Of a stretch of DNA of 60,225 bases, positions 25,479-34,846 are shown in pieces (positions within the stretch are counted from its first letter, which is position 1; each line of letters starts with the position of its first letter). The notes below the pieces were generated by a model that was not told where the DNA came from, ran no database searches, and saw only the letters and a list, made by a program, of their open reading frames with translations. Position numbers and translations under genes: made by a program. Source of the DNA: Bacillota bacterium (GTDB taxonomy: Bacteria; Bacillota; Clostridia; Christensenellales; Aristaeellaceae); NCBI GenBank assembly GCA_023402355.1, contig JAEXCG010000122.1, positions 1-60,225 on the forward strand, in the 5' to 3' direction.

Positions 25479-26723
25479 TTACTTTGCCGTCTCCCCCGCC
25501 GCGATCTGCTCGCGGACGACCTCGACCGCCTTTTGAAGCTGCACGTCCTTTTCGCGCGGAATGTTGTTGATGCCGTAGCGCAGCTTCACGTCTTCCGCCT
25601 GCTGCACCGGCACGTCCGGCTCGATGCCGATGCCGTGAATGCACGTGCCGGAGGGGGTGAAGTAGCGCGCGACGGTGAGCTGCATGCCGGCCCCGTCGGA
25701 ATCAAAGGGAAAGACCGCCTGCATGATGCCCTTGCCGAACGTCTTTTCGCCCACCAGCGTGCCCACGCCCGTGTCCTTGACCGCGCCCGCGACGATTTCC
25801 GAGGCGCTGGCGCTGTAGCCGTTGACCAGCACGGCCAGCGGCAGGCCCAGGGCCGCTTCGTCCGAGCGTTCCTCCGTCGTGTTGCCGTAGCGGTCCTCGG
25901 TCGATACGATCACGCCTTCGGGCAGCAGCACGTCCGCGATCGCCACCGCGTCGGTGACGAGCCCGCCGCCGTTGCTGCGCAGGTCGAGAATCATTCCCTT
26001 CGCGCCCTGCTGCTCAAAGTAGGAAACCGCCTCCTTGAAGCCGTCCGCCGCGTCGCCCATGAAGTCGTACACGATGACGTAGCCGACGTCGTCGTCCAGC
26101 ATCTCGTACTCCACGTAGTTCATCTCGATCTGCGCGCGCCGCACGGTCAGGTCCATCGTCTCCTCGCCGCGCAGCACGGTGATCGTCACCTCGGTGCCCG
26201 GCTCGCCGCGCATGGCCGCGACCGCCTGGTTCTGCTCGTACCCGGTGTAGCCGACGCCGTCCACGCCGATGATCTTGTCGCCGGAAAGCACCCCCGCCGC
26301 CTCGGCCGGGCTGCCCTTAAACACGCGGGTCACCATCATCAGCGTGTCCTCCGGATCGACGAGAAGCTGCGTGCCGATGCCCGCGTAGGTGCCCTCGACG
26401 CTTTCGTTCATCGAGGCGTAGTCCTCCGGGGTATAATAGAAGGAGTACGGGTCGTCCAGCCCCACCATCAGGCCGATGGCCGCGTATTCCAGCATGGCGT
26501 CCGTGTCCGGCTCCTCGTAATAAAACGCGCTCACGATCTGCATCAGCTCGTCCAGGCGTTCAAATTGCTTTAGCCGGTCGTATTCCTCCCGCGTGATGGT
26601 GACCGTCTTCTCCTTGTCCTTCGCGCCAAAGAAGAAACCCGTCGCGCACGCGCTCAGCGCCGCGCCGACCAGCGTCAGCGTGAGTGCGGACGCCGCGATC
26701 CGCTTTATATATTTGTGCTGCAT
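25479..26723 (-). CDS. S41 carboxyl-terminal processing protease (CtpA-like), lipoprotein
   Basis: A 414-aa extracellular serine protease. The N-terminus ends in a lipobox LSAC with Cys26, so it is likely membrane-anchored. A PDZ domain (about 105-195; GSPAEAAGVLSGDKIIGVDG) precedes the S41 core, with the strand MILDLRSNGGG, catalytic Ser in NGYSASASEIVAGA (about 300) and catalytic Lys in GEKTFGKG about 25 residues later. This group includes SpoIVB-signalling and wall-hydrolase-processing proteases, but the target is unknown here. It is monocistronic. Confidence 0.93.
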   Translation of the reverse strand: MQHKYIKRIAASALTLTLVGAALSACATGFFFGAKDKEKTVTITREEYDRLKQFERLDELMQIVSAFYYEEPDTDAMLEYAAIGLMVGLDDPYSFYYTPEDYASMNESVEGTYAGIGTQLLVDPEDTLMMVTRVFKGSPAEAAGVLSGDKIIGVDGVGYTGYEQNQAVAAMRGEPGTEVTITVLRGEETMDLTVRRAQIEMNYVEYEMLDDDVGYVIVYDFMGDAADGFKEAVSYFEQQGAKGMILDLRSNGGGLVTDAVAIADVLLPEGVIVSTEDRYGNTTEERSDEAALGLPLAVLVNGYSASASEIVAGAVKDTGVGTLVGEKTFGKGIMQAVFPFDSDGAGMQLTVARYFTPSGTCIHGIGIEPDVPVQQAEDVKLRYGINNIPREKDVQLQKAVEVVREQIAAGETAK

Positions 26724-26799
26724 GCCGTAAACCCTTTCTGTCCGTCTCTATACATTCGACGTTTGCAAGGGCGCTTTTGTTGCGAAAAACGCCCTGTAC

Positions 26800-26840
26800 G
26801 ATAAAGGGATTCCGGCCCATCACCGGAATCCCCTTTATAC
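26800..26840 (-). terminator. Terminator after the CdaR/PucR-type regulator
   Basis: On the minus strand AAAGGGGATTCCGG and CCGGAATCCCTTT pair around GTGATGGG, followed by a short ATC; the T-run is poor, but the stem is long. Confidence 0.75.
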
Positions 26841-26857
26841 GCATCTGCGCCTGTCGC

Positions 26858-27928
26858 TCAGTACACGGGACGCGGCTTGTCCTTGCCGCTCTTGCCGAGC
26901 AGCAGCATCATCTTGAAGGTGACTGCGTCGTCGAACTTGCGCAGGTCCAGGCCCGTCTGGCGCTGCACCTTGTCCAGACGGTACACCAGCGTGTTGCGGT
27001 GGATGTAGAGCTGGCGCGCCGTGTCGGACAGGTTCAGGTCCTTCGCAAAGAACATTTCGATGGTGTGCAGCATCTCCTCGTTGAACAGCCGCGCGGTGCG
27101 GCGGTTGAAGAGGATGCTGTGATAGCGCTGCCCCAGCTCGCGCGGGATGTCCATCAGGAAGCGCTCCAGCACGAGGTTGCGATACACGAAGATGTGCAGA
27201 TCCGCGCAGAAGGTGCGTCCGACCTCGATCGCCCGGCGCGACTCGCGGTAGGACTCGCCCAGCTCGGACAGGTGATGCTTCGGCTCGCCGATGCCCACGA
27301 TGCAGCTATGGCCCAGCTCGTCCATGAGCATCTGGTCGATGGCCTCGGCCAACTGGTACAATTCGTCAAAGGCCTCCACCTGCTCCATGCTCTTGAGCAG
27401 CACGACCGTGTGGCGGTCCATCTCGATGAGCAGGTCGCCGTTGGCACGCGGCACGAGCTCCTCCAACTGGGTAAAGGCGGTGTCGTTCTCCGTCTGCAAA
27501 AGCTGGAAGACCAGCACGCAGCGGTCGCGCTCCAAGTCGATCTGGTGCTCGTGCGCCAACGCCTCCAGCTCCGAGCCGGTCAGCTCCTCGCGCAGCACGC
27601 GGCGGTACACGTCGTAGCGGCTGGCGATCGGCGCCTCGCCGCGCCCCATGGACTGGATCATCGCCCCCGCCAGCAGGATGCAGTCGTGCGTGGCGGCCCC
27701 CTGCGCGTCCGCGCAGAGCACCAGCTCCGGCGTAATGCCGATGGTGAGGAACGTCTTCCCGTCAAAAGCGACGGGCAGCCCGGGCTCCATGAACTCGGGC
27801 AGGTTCAACTGAACCTGCTGTTCTTCGGGCAAAAGCACATTTCCTTCTACGTCCAAAAGCCAGATCGGCTGCATCAGCCGGGCCAGAACCTGCTGAACCT
27901 GATTCAAAAAGCGTTTTTCAGGAACCAT
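26858..27928 (-). CDS. CdaR/PucR-family transcriptional regulator
   Basis: A 356-aa regulator. Residues 1-120 form a small sensing domain of the sugar-diacid type (QPIWLLDVEGNVLLPEE), the middle is a GGDEF-like fold typical of this family, and the C-terminus carries the PucR HTH (about 300-345): DLNLSDTARQLYIHRNTLVYRLDKVQ. These proteins activate catabolic or stress genes in response to small ligands; no target gene is adjacent. A TATAAT box lies about 90 bases upstream, within an AT-rich leader. Confidence 0.85.
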   Translation of the reverse strand: MVPEKRFLNQVQQVLARLMQPIWLLDVEGNVLLPEEQQVQLNLPEFMEPGLPVAFDGKTFLTIGITPELVLCADAQGAATHDCILLAGAMIQSMGRGEAPIASRYDVYRRVLREELTGSELEALAHEHQIDLERDRCVLVFQLLQTENDTAFTQLEELVPRANGDLLIEMDRHTVVLLKSMEQVEAFDELYQLAEAIDQMLMDELGHSCIVGIGEPKHHLSELGESYRESRRAIEVGRTFCADLHIFVYRNLVLERFLMDIPRELGQRYHSILFNRRTARLFNEEMLHTIEMFFAKDLNLSDTARQLYIHRNTLVYRLDKVQRQTGLDLRKFDDAVTFKMMLLLGKSGKDKPRPVY

Positions 27929-28168
27929 CTAACCTACTCCTTTCGTTGCTTCCATATCAATCCATTTTCAGTAAAACTGAACGAAACTCCTTATGGTTTA
28001 GCATCATACCTTTTTATTATAATCGATTTTTTAAAAATAAGCTAGAGGCACATGGACAGATTCACTCTTTTTGGCGTGGTAATACCGTTATGATTTGGTG
28101 ATTTTGTCGATATTAGTCAAAAATGCACAAGGCGGACGCCCCGCGCAGGCGTCTTCGGCGCGCAGGCA

Positions 28169-28205
28169 GAAAAAAAGGAGCCGTAAGCCAAGCTTACAGC
28201 TCCCG
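28169..28205 (-). terminator. Terminator of the UgpC-like ATPase gene
   Basis: On the minus strand GGAGCTGTAAGC-TTG-GCTTACGGCTCC followed by TTTTTTTC. Confidence 0.93.
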
Positions 28206-28214
28206 TATGATACC

Positions 28215-29336
28215 TTAGCGGGAAACGATGGTCACTTCCGTGTCCTTGTCGAAGAAGTGCAGGCGGTTCGCATCGAAGGCGATCTTGATGGTGTCGCCGG
28301 TGCGGGCCGTGGAGCGCGGATCGACGCGGGCGATGATGTTTTCGTCCTTGCCGGAGGTCTTCAGGTACAGGTAGGTCTCGGAGCCCATCAGCTCGACGAC
28401 CTCGACGCGCGCGTCGATGACGCTGGTCTCGGAGTTGGCGATGAAGACTTCCTCGTCGTGGATGTTCTCGGGACGGATACCCATGTAGACTTCCTTGCCG
28501 ATGTAGCTCTCGTCGACGAACTTGGAGATCTTACTAACCGGAACCTTGATCTTGTTGTCGCCAAACTTCGCCCAGACGCCGTCCGCCTGCTTCTCCAGCT
28601 TCACGGTGAAGAAGTTCATTTGCGGGCTGCCGATGAAGGAAGCGACGAACAGATTGCAGGGATAGTCGTACAGGTTCTGCGGCGTGTCGACCTGCTGGAT
28701 GAAGCCGTCCTTCATGACGACGATGCGCGACGCCATGGTCATAGCCTCGGTCTGGTCGTGCGTAACGTAGATGAACGTGGTCTGCAGCTTCTGGTGCAGC
28801 TTGGTAATCTCGGTGCGCATCGCGACGCGCAGCTTGGCGTCCAGGTTGGACAGCGGCTCGTCGAAGAGGAAGACCTTCGGGTCACGGACGATGGCACGGC
28901 CCAGGGCGACGCGCTGACGCTGGCCGCCGGAAAGAGCCTTCGGCTTACGGTTGAGCAGGTGCTCGATGTCCAGAATCTTGGCCGCCTCGTGCACGAGCTT
29001 GTCGATTTCCGCCTTGGGCTTCTTGCGCAGCTTCAGGCCGAACGCCATGTTGTCATACACGGTCATATGCGGATACAGAGCGTAGTTCTGGAAAACCATG
29101 GCGATGTCGCGATCCTTGGGCGCGACATCGTTGACCAGCTTGTCGCCGATGAACAGCTCGCCCTCGGAGATTTCTTCCAGACCCGCGACCATGCGCAGGG
29201 TCGTGGACTTACCGCAGCCGGAGGGGCCGACCAGCACGATGAACTCCTTGTCCTCAATGTCCAAGCAGAAGTCGCTCACTGCCGTTACATTGCCGGAATA
29301 GATCTTGTAGATGTGCTTCAAAGATACGCTTGCCAT
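28215..29336 (-). CDS. Carbohydrate ABC transporter ATPase (UgpC/MsmK type)
   Basis: A 373-aa ATPase of the multiple-sugar importer class. Walker A is GPSGCGKST (37-45), signature LSGGQRQRVALGRA, Walker B VFLFDEPLSNLDA, and the C-terminal regulatory MOBP domain (about 240-373) includes MGIRPENIHDEE. In Firmicutes one such ATPase often serves several sugar permeases. It stands alone here, with its own promoter and terminator, which fits a shared MsmK. The start at MASVSLKH follows AGGGGGAT; the longer frame overlaps the promoter. Confidence 0.93.
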   Translation of the reverse strand: MASVSLKHIYKIYSGNVTAVSDFCLDIEDKEFIVLVGPSGCGKSTTLRMVAGLEEISEGELFIGDKLVNDVAPKDRDIAMVFQNYALYPHMTVYDNMAFGLKLRKKPKAEIDKLVHEAAKILDIEHLLNRKPKALSGGQRQRVALGRAIVRDPKVFLFDEPLSNLDAKLRVAMRTEITKLHQKLQTTFIYVTHDQTEAMTMASRIVVMKDGFIQQVDTPQNLYDYPCNLFVASFIGSPQMNFFTVKLEKQADGVWAKFGDNKIKVPVSKISKFVDESYIGKEVYMGIRPENIHDEEVFIANSETSVIDARVEVVELMGSETYLYLKTSGKDENIIARVDPRSTARTGDTIKIAFDANRLHFFDKDTEVTIVSR

Positions 29337-29418
29337 CAAGAGATCCCCCTTACTAAATATTGAGTTGTTCCTACGGGCAAACTGGGTTGAACGTAAACTG
29401 TCAACCTCATTTGCCATC

Positions 29419-29447
29419 ATTATACCGGTTTATTTTACGAACGTAAA
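29419..29447 (-). promoter_or_regulatory. Promoter of the UgpC-like gene with overlapping palindrome
   Basis: On the minus strand TTTACG, 17 bases, TATAAT. The -35 box is half of a palindrome TTTACG-TT-CGTAAA (29434-29447), so a LacI-like or other dimeric regulator could block it; a further TTTACGTTC occurs in the leader. Confidence 0.55.
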
Positions 29448-29757
29448 TTGCTTAAATACACAAACTTCGCGCGGTGCATTTGTGTAGTCTCCATCACAAT
29501 TTTGCCACAATTTTTCACGCTCTCGCCGCATTTTTTCCCATCTTTCCCGGTTAATGATATTGAATGGGGATACTCTCTGCTTTTCTCCGTTTTTCTCCCA
29601 TTTTCATCGTTTTTCAAATTCTATCTTTTTCAAGATTTTACATTTTGAATATTAAAATAACAGAAAATGCAGTTTTCTGCCGCCGGATGGATTGCGTTAA
29701 CGTTACCGCCCTTCAATCACCTGCATCTTCCTGCCACCCCCTTCAACTTCCCCCTGG
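29448..29757. other. AT-rich intergenic region without a supported gene
   Basis: These 310 bases are clearly more AT-rich than the genes around them, with T-rich tracts on the plus strand. Short open frames exist on both strands, but lack ribosome sites and normal codon use. Two symmetrical pieces stand out: CAGAAAA-TGCAG-TTTTCTG near 29662-29680 and GTTAACGTTAC near 29696. Nothing else is recognised. Confidence 0.6.
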
Positions 29758-30924
29758 TTACATCTGATCGCTTCTAAGCGCGTCTACCGGCATCATGCGG
29801 GAGGCCCGCACCGCGGGATAGACGCCGAAGAAGAGTCCGATCGTGCCGGAGAAGCCCACCGCCGCTCCGAGCGTCTTGAGGGACGCCTCGATCGATATGC
29901 CGATCAGGCGCGAGGCCCCCACGATGAGCACGCTGCCCGCCGCCATGCCGAGCATGCCGCCGAGCATCGCGTAGGAGACCGCTTCCAGCAAAAACTGCAG
30001 AAGAATCGTCCTGCCCGTCGCGCCCAGCGCTTTCATCAGTCCGATTTCCCGCTTTCGTTCCCGGACGCACACGAGCATAATGTTCATCACCCCAATGCCG
30101 CCCACCAGCATGCAGATGAGCGCCACGCAGGACATCACGAGCAGAAAAATCTGCAAAATGCGCCGCGCCGCCGCCATCTCCTCCTCCAGGGTGATCGCCT
30201 CGTACCCGTCCCCATAGCGCCGCAGCAGAATTTTCTCCGCGCTTTTTGCGACCGCCCCGACGTCGCGGGAGGCATCCACGCAAAGCACCAGCTCGTCCAC
30301 GCCGCCGCCAAACAGCGTCTCGTACACGGTGATCGGGATGTACACCTTGCCCGTGCCCGTGGCGATCACCCGCTCCGCCGTCGCCGGTGCGATGACGCCG
30401 ACCACGGAAAAGCGTCTGCCGGACAGGTCGATCGTCTGCCCCACCGCGTTCCCGGTTCCAAACAGCGAAGCCTGCGCCGCCGCGTCGAGAACGGCGACGG
30501 GCCGCGTATTTTCGATATCCCTCGAAAGCAGGAAGCGTCCGCTCTGCATCTTTACCTTTTCGATGTCCCCCATCTGCGCGTCGCACCCCGTCAGATTCAC
30601 CACGGCCGTCTCGTCCGCCCGGGTGGCGTAGGCCGTTCTGGCGGCGCTGGCGCTCACGAGCACGTCCTCGATCCCCCGCTCGATCAGCCCTGCGTCCTGA
30701 CGCCTCAGCGACACGCCCTCCTGAAGGCTCGCGTGAACCCACGCGCGGCCTACGCCGATACGCCCCAGCTCCGTCTCCACCTCGCGCTGCCCCGCGTCGC
30801 CGATGGCCGTGATCGCCACGATCGCCCCGATGCCGATGGAAAGCCCCAGTACCGTTAAAACGGAGCGCACCGGCGTCTGAAAGATGCTTTTGAGCGAAAG
30901 ACCCAGTATATCCCGACCGCGCAT
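29758..30924 (-). CDS. MacB-like ABC transporter permease (FtsX domain)
   Basis: A 388-aa permease with the MacB arrangement: one N-terminal helix (about 12-35, PVRSVLTVLGLSIGIGAIVAI), a large extracytoplasmic periplasmic-core-like domain (40-260), then three C-terminal helices with the FtsX core GIGVMNIMLVCVRERKREIGLMKALGA. Such pumps export peptides or lipids by a mechanotransmission mechanism. Its ATG overlaps the stop of the membrane fusion protein gene (TAATG). No MacB-type ATPase gene is adjacent, which is unusual. Confidence 0.88.
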   Translation of the reverse strand: MRGRDILGLSLKSIFQTPVRSVLTVLGLSIGIGAIVAITAIGDAGQREVETELGRIGVGRAWVHASLQEGVSLRRQDAGLIERGIEDVLVSASAARTAYATRADETAVVNLTGCDAQMGDIEKVKMQSGRFLLSRDIENTRPVAVLDAAAQASLFGTGNAVGQTIDLSGRRFSVVGVIAPATAERVIATGTGKVYIPITVYETLFGGGVDELVLCVDASRDVGAVAKSAEKILLRRYGDGYEAITLEEEMAAARRILQIFLLVMSCVALICMLVGGIGVMNIMLVCVRERKREIGLMKALGATGRTILLQFLLEAVSYAMLGGMLGMAAGSVLIVGASRLIGISIEASLKTLGAAVGFSGTIGLFFGVYPAVRASRMMPVDALRSDQM

Positions 30925-31901
30925 TACGGCTCCACCGCCTTTACCCGCGTGCCCGCCTCCAGCGCGCCAGCAGCGTCCACCGCGACCGTGAGCGTCACCG
31001 GCGCGCTGAGCACCTCGACGCCGAAGTCGTCCTGAAGTCCCGTCTTGAGTTTCATAGGCCATACTCGCTCGCCGTAGACCTGCCATACGCTCTGATCATC
31101 GCCTAAAAACGCCTCTGCGGGCAGCACGAGCGCCGCGTTTCTGGAGGCGCGAACGATCTGCACGTCCACCCGGGAGCCTACCGGCAGCTCCAGCGCATCG
31201 TCCGGCGTGATCTCCACGTCCGCGAGGCTGACGCCGTCCGCGCGGGCCATCGGAAGGCCTACGGAGGCGACGCGGCCCGTGCCGATCACCTTTTCATCGC
31301 GCAAAAGCCGCGCGGGCAGGCCCGTTTCAAGGCGCGCCGCGTCCCGCTCGCCTACCTGCATCGAAATGCTCTGCTCCGCCCCCGCGAGCGTGAGCGCCGG
31401 GCTGCCCGCGAGCAGCACCTCTCCGCTCTTCACGTGCGTGTAGAGCACCTGCCCGTCCTGCTGCGCGCGCAGCGTCTGCGCGGCCACCTGCGCCGAGAGC
31501 GTCTCCACCTCGTCCTGCATCGTCGCAAGCTGCGCGTTCACCAGCGAATCCGCCGTGCTGTTTCCAAATGTCTCCACGCTCGCGCTCTCCGTCCGGCGAA
31601 CCGCCTGCATCAGCGAGGTTTCCAGCATGGACGTATCCAGCCGCAATAGCGCCTGCCCCTCCCTGACCCATTCGCCGGCGGCGACGTATACCTGCGCCAC
31701 ACGTCCGCCCGTCTGGCTGGCGATCAGGCTCATATCCCTTCGCCCGACGACGCCGCTACCCATGACGCAATCCTCGATCGTCCGCCGTTCGATGGTCGCC
31801 GTCTTCACCCGAACCGCCTGCTCCCGCGGCCAAAAGAGCATGCCCAGCACCGCGCACGCCGTCAGGGCAAGCACCCCGCGCGTCAACCATTCCTTATGCA
31901 T
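30924..31901 (-). CDS. MacA/HlyD-like membrane fusion (adaptor) protein
   Basis: A 325-aa single-pass adaptor. One N-terminal helix (about 7-24) is followed by biotinyl-lipoyl-like halves (SLIASQTGGRVAQVYVAAGEWVREGQ and GQVLYTHVKSGEVLLAG), a short helical hairpin (TSMLETSLMQAVRRTESA), and a beta-barrel. It works with the MacB-like permease encoded directly downstream. I start at MHKEWLTRG, nine bases after GGGAGG; two ATGs just upstream are too close to that site. Confidence 0.85.
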   Translation of the reverse strand: MHKEWLTRGVLALTACAVLGMLFWPREQAVRVKTATIERRTIEDCVMGSGVVGRRDMSLIASQTGGRVAQVYVAAGEWVREGQALLRLDTSMLETSLMQAVRRTESASVETFGNSTADSLVNAQLATMQDEVETLSAQVAAQTLRAQQDGQVLYTHVKSGEVLLAGSPALTLAGAEQSISMQVGERDAARLETGLPARLLRDEKVIGTGRVASVGLPMARADGVSLADVEITPDDALELPVGSRVDVQIVRASRNAALVLPAEAFLGDDQSVWQVYGERVWPMKLKTGLQDDFGVEVLSAPVTLTVAVDAAGALEAGTRVKAVEP

Positions 31902-32081
31902 ATCCATCATCCTCCCGCATCGCAGTTTTATTCTGCCGTCGCGCTCGGCGATTATCCCAATGCGTCCCCTTTAAGAAATGGAAGGGCGAATCGCGCATAA
32001 AACGACCGGCCGCGAAACGCTGCGGCATGTCGTTCTTCGTTTGAAAAACGACATCCTCCCGTCTTGCGGCCGTCCGCCGGC

Positions 32082-33467
32082 TCATCTATTCTTCTGTTCC
32101 ATTCGCCGGTTTAAGATGCGTGGGAAATTGACGTAAAAGAGCGCGCCCGCCGTAATCGCGGAGATCGTGTCCGCGATCGGCTCCGCCGTGTAGACGCCGT
32201 TTACCCCCATGAAACGCGGCAGGATCATCGCAAGCGGAATCAGCAGGATGATCTTGCGCAGCACCGCCAAAAAGAGCGAGACGCACGCCTGGCCGAGCGA
32301 CAGGAAGGCCGCCTGACAGGCATTTTGAATGCCGAAGATGCCGATGCCCAGCATGTAAATGCGCATCCCGCGCACCGTCAGCTCGATTAACTGCGGATCA
32401 GAGGTGAACAGGCGGATGAACGCGCGCGGGAAGCAGACGGTGAGCAGCGTCGCCGCGTGCGTGATGCACAGGGTGCTTATGAGCAGCAGTTTAAACGTGC
32501 GGCGCACGCGGTCCATCTTGTACGCACCGTAGTTGAAGCTCATGAGCGGCTGCATGCCGTTCGTGTACCCGCTTACGGGCGTCGAAAAGAGCTGGCAGAC
32601 GCTGATGATGATCGTCATCGTGCCCACGTACAGGTCGCCGCCGTACTGCAGCATGCCGCGGTTGAGCGTGATCTGCACCAGGCTCTCGGTGGACTGCATG
32701 ATGAAGGGCGAAACGCCCAGCGAGGCGATGGCCAGAACGCGGCGCAGGTCAAGCCGAAGCCTTGTGGGGCGAATGCGGATCTGGCTCCTGGAGCTTGCGA
32801 GAAAAGCCGTCACCCATATGCAGGAGGCGGCCTGCGAAATCACCGTCGCCAGCGCCGCGCCCTTAACCCCCATGTCGAATTCGAAGATGAACAGCGGGTC
32901 CAGCACGATGTTGAGCACCGCGCCGATCATGACCGAGAGCATAGCCGTCGCGGCATAGCCCTGCGCGCTGATGAAGGGGTTGAGGCCAAGCGCAAGCTGT
33001 ACGAACAGCGTGCCGTACAGATAGATCGTAAGGTAGTCCTGCGCATAGCCGATGGTCTGCTCGCTGGCCGCAAACGCAATCAGGAGCGGACGCATGAACG
33101 CGAGGAAAAAGGCCATGAGCAGGGCGGAGAGTATGAGCAGCATCACGACGCCCGTGCCCAGGATGCTTTCCGCGCCCTCACGGTCGCCTTCGCCCAGCTT
33201 AATGGAGGCCAGCGGCGCGCCGCCGAAGCCCACGAAGGCGCTGAACGCGGAAATGATCATGATGACCGGGAAGGTTACGCCCACGCCCGTCAGCGCGGCG
33301 CTGCCGACGCCCGGAATGTTGCCGATGTAGATGCGGTCGACCAGGTTGTAGAGTACGTTGATGACCTGCGCCATGATCGCCGGAAGCGCCAGACGAAGCA
33401 TGAGCTTGCCGATGCTGCCCTCGCCCAGGTCGAGTGTGCGTTTCGAGTTTTGCTTTGCGTGGTTCAT
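32082..33467 (-). CDS. MATE-family multidrug efflux transporter (DinF/MepA-like)
   Basis: A 461-aa antiporter with about 12 membrane helices in two halves. Typical elements are LPAIMAQVINVLYNLVDRIYIGNI at the start of helix 1 and GVGVTFPVIMIISAF in helix 2, with the duplicated pattern in the second half (LGVSPFIMQSTESLVQITLNRGML). It probably exports cationic compounds using a Na+ or H+ gradient; no substrate can be read. The gene is separated from its neighbours by more than 70 bases on both sides. Confidence 0.93.
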   Translation of the reverse strand: MNHAKQNSKRTLDLGEGSIGKLMLRLALPAIMAQVINVLYNLVDRIYIGNIPGVGSAALTGVGVTFPVIMIISAFSAFVGFGGAPLASIKLGEGDREGAESILGTGVVMLLILSALLMAFFLAFMRPLLIAFAASEQTIGYAQDYLTIYLYGTLFVQLALGLNPFISAQGYAATAMLSVMIGAVLNIVLDPLFIFEFDMGVKGAALATVISQAASCIWVTAFLASSRSQIRIRPTRLRLDLRRVLAIASLGVSPFIMQSTESLVQITLNRGMLQYGGDLYVGTMTIIISVCQLFSTPVSGYTNGMQPLMSFNYGAYKMDRVRRTFKLLLISTLCITHAATLLTVCFPRAFIRLFTSDPQLIELTVRGMRIYMLGIGIFGIQNACQAAFLSLGQACVSLFLAVLRKIILLIPLAMILPRFMGVNGVYTAEPIADTISAITAGALFYVNFPRILNRRMEQKNR

Positions 33468-33543
33468 GTCGGACGATCCTCTGGCGGGCGCCGCGCGCCC
33501 GCGCCTTCTTCTCTCTATTTTGTCCGCCGAATAGGCGGCGCCG

Positions 33544-33984
33544 TCATTCCTTTTCGTCGTTTTGTGCGATCAGCCGCTCGCAGTCCTGCGGCGGATACGC
33601 GAGCAGCGCGCCAAAGCGCAGGGCGATTTCGCGGCGCGCATCCCCCGCGTAGGTTCCGGCGGATAAAAGCGCGCGTTTGTCTTCCTTGATGCGCCGGTAG
33701 GCTTGGATTACGTCGTCGTCCCGGTAAAAGAGAATGCCATATTTTTCACGGTTCATTGAAACGGGGAACAGGTCGCTCAGCAGCGGGTCGTCCTCCGCGG
33801 CGTACTTCGTTGCGTATCTCGCACAGATCCGATCGCAAAACGGCAGATACCGATCCCGCTCCTGCGGCGTATCACACGGGTGCGACAGCGCCAGCGGTTT
33901 GAGGCCCGCGCGCACCATCTCGTTGAAGCAGTCGATGACGCCGCAGCGGTACGAATACAGATCGATTTTCTCCACGTCCATCAC
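33544..33984 (-). CDS. Conserved-type protein of unknown function next to queH
   Basis: A 146-aa soluble protein, rich in charged residues and with several cysteines (RCGVIDCFNEMV, FCDRICARY, QDCERL). The N-terminal helix VIDCFNEMVRAGLKPLALSHP recalls small clostridial hypotheticals, but I recognise no domain. The start overlaps the queH stop (GTG 33984; also ATG 33981 and GTG 33975, the last being best spaced from GAGGGG). Coupling to queH suggests a link with tRNA modification, or just shared expression. Confidence 0.65.
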   Translation of the reverse strand: MMDVEKIDLYSYRCGVIDCFNEMVRAGLKPLALSHPCDTPQERDRYLPFCDRICARYATKYAAEDDPLLSDLFPVSMNREKYGILFYRDDDVIQAYRRIKEDKRALLSAGTYAGDARREIALRFGALLAYPPQDCERLIAQNDEKE

Positions 33985-34613
33985 CCCTCGGTTTTTTTGT
34001 TTTCCGCCTGCGCCGCAAGTTTGGAATAGGCACAGCCGCAGTAATTCTGACGGTAAAGGCCGTACTGCTCCGAGAGCGCGATGGAGCGCTTGAAGCCATC
34101 CCGCTTCTTAAAGTCGGAGCAAAGGTAGCGCACCCCATATGTCTGCTCCAACTCCAGACCGATCGCATTGAGCAGCGCCGCGTTCTTGTGCGGGCTGATA
34201 GAAAGCGTCGTGGTGAAGTAGTCCGCGTGCAAATCTCCGGCAGCTCGCGCCGCCTCCCTGAGCCTCAGTCGGAAACAGCGCTCGCAGCGTGCCCCGCCTT
34301 CCGGCTCGTCCTCCAGTCCATGGGCGAGTTCCCGAAATCGCTGCGGTTCGTACGCGCCCTCCACGACCTGCACGGTGTCCGTCAGCCCCATCTCCGAAAC
34401 AAGTCGGCGCACTTCGCCCAATCGGTGCGCATATTCCTCCGCCGGAGCGATATTGGGGTTATAGTAAAGCAGCCTGATGTCAAAGTAAGCCGACAGGTAT
34501 TCCAGCACATAGCTGCTGCACGGTGCGCAGCAGGCGTGCAGCAACAAAAGGGGACGCTTACCGTTCAAAGAGCGCAGCGTCTCCTCCAATTTCTTTTGAT
34601 AATTCACGACCAT
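33981..34613 (-). CDS. queH: Epoxyqueuosine reductase QueH
   Basis: A 210-aa enzyme that performs the last step of queuosine synthesis in tRNA, reducing epoxyqueuosine. It has the DUF208/QueH cysteine pattern: LLHACCAPCSSY near the start (C28, C29, C32), CERCFRLRL in the middle and QNYCGC close to the C-terminus, which together hold the metal clusters. Queuosine-precursor genes are not in the window. A TATAAT box at 34657-34662, with no clear -35, precedes it. Confidence 0.93.
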   Translation of the reverse strand: MVVNYQKKLEETLRSLNGKRPLLLLHACCAPCSSYVLEYLSAYFDIRLLYYNPNIAPAEEYAHRLGEVRRLVSEMGLTDTVQVVEGAYEPQRFRELAHGLEDEPEGGARCERCFRLRLREAARAAGDLHADYFTTTLSISPHKNAALLNAIGLELEQTYGVRYLCSDFKKRDGFKRSIALSEQYGLYRQNYCGCAYSKLAAQAENKKTEG

Positions 34614-34846
34614 TCGGTGCTTTTCCTCGCTTCGTCCATAAAATTCTATCCTTTATATTATACCATAAATCGTGCAGATAGAGAAGCCGTTTTCCGAATG
34701 CTTTTTCGATTCATGAGGCATAAGATCAGCAAGGCAGAACTTCAGGCAAAAGCGCCGGTGAGCCAAAAAAATCCTTCGGCCCATAGGCGCTTTGCCCGAA
34801 TAATCTGTTGCTTTCCCTACGTGTATTGAATCGTGCCGGAGCCGCG
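34614..34846. other. Intergenic region with no supported gene
   Basis: Apart from the queH -10 box, I see no gene or strong signal. A short plus-strand frame starting MLFRFMRHKISKAELQAKA has no ribosome site and no known match. Confidence 0.5.

Noticed and set aside
29435..29617. 60-aa minus-strand ORF upstream of the UgpC-like gene
   Set aside because: No ribosome site, and it overlaps the promoter of the UgpC-like gene; AT-rich non-coding composition.
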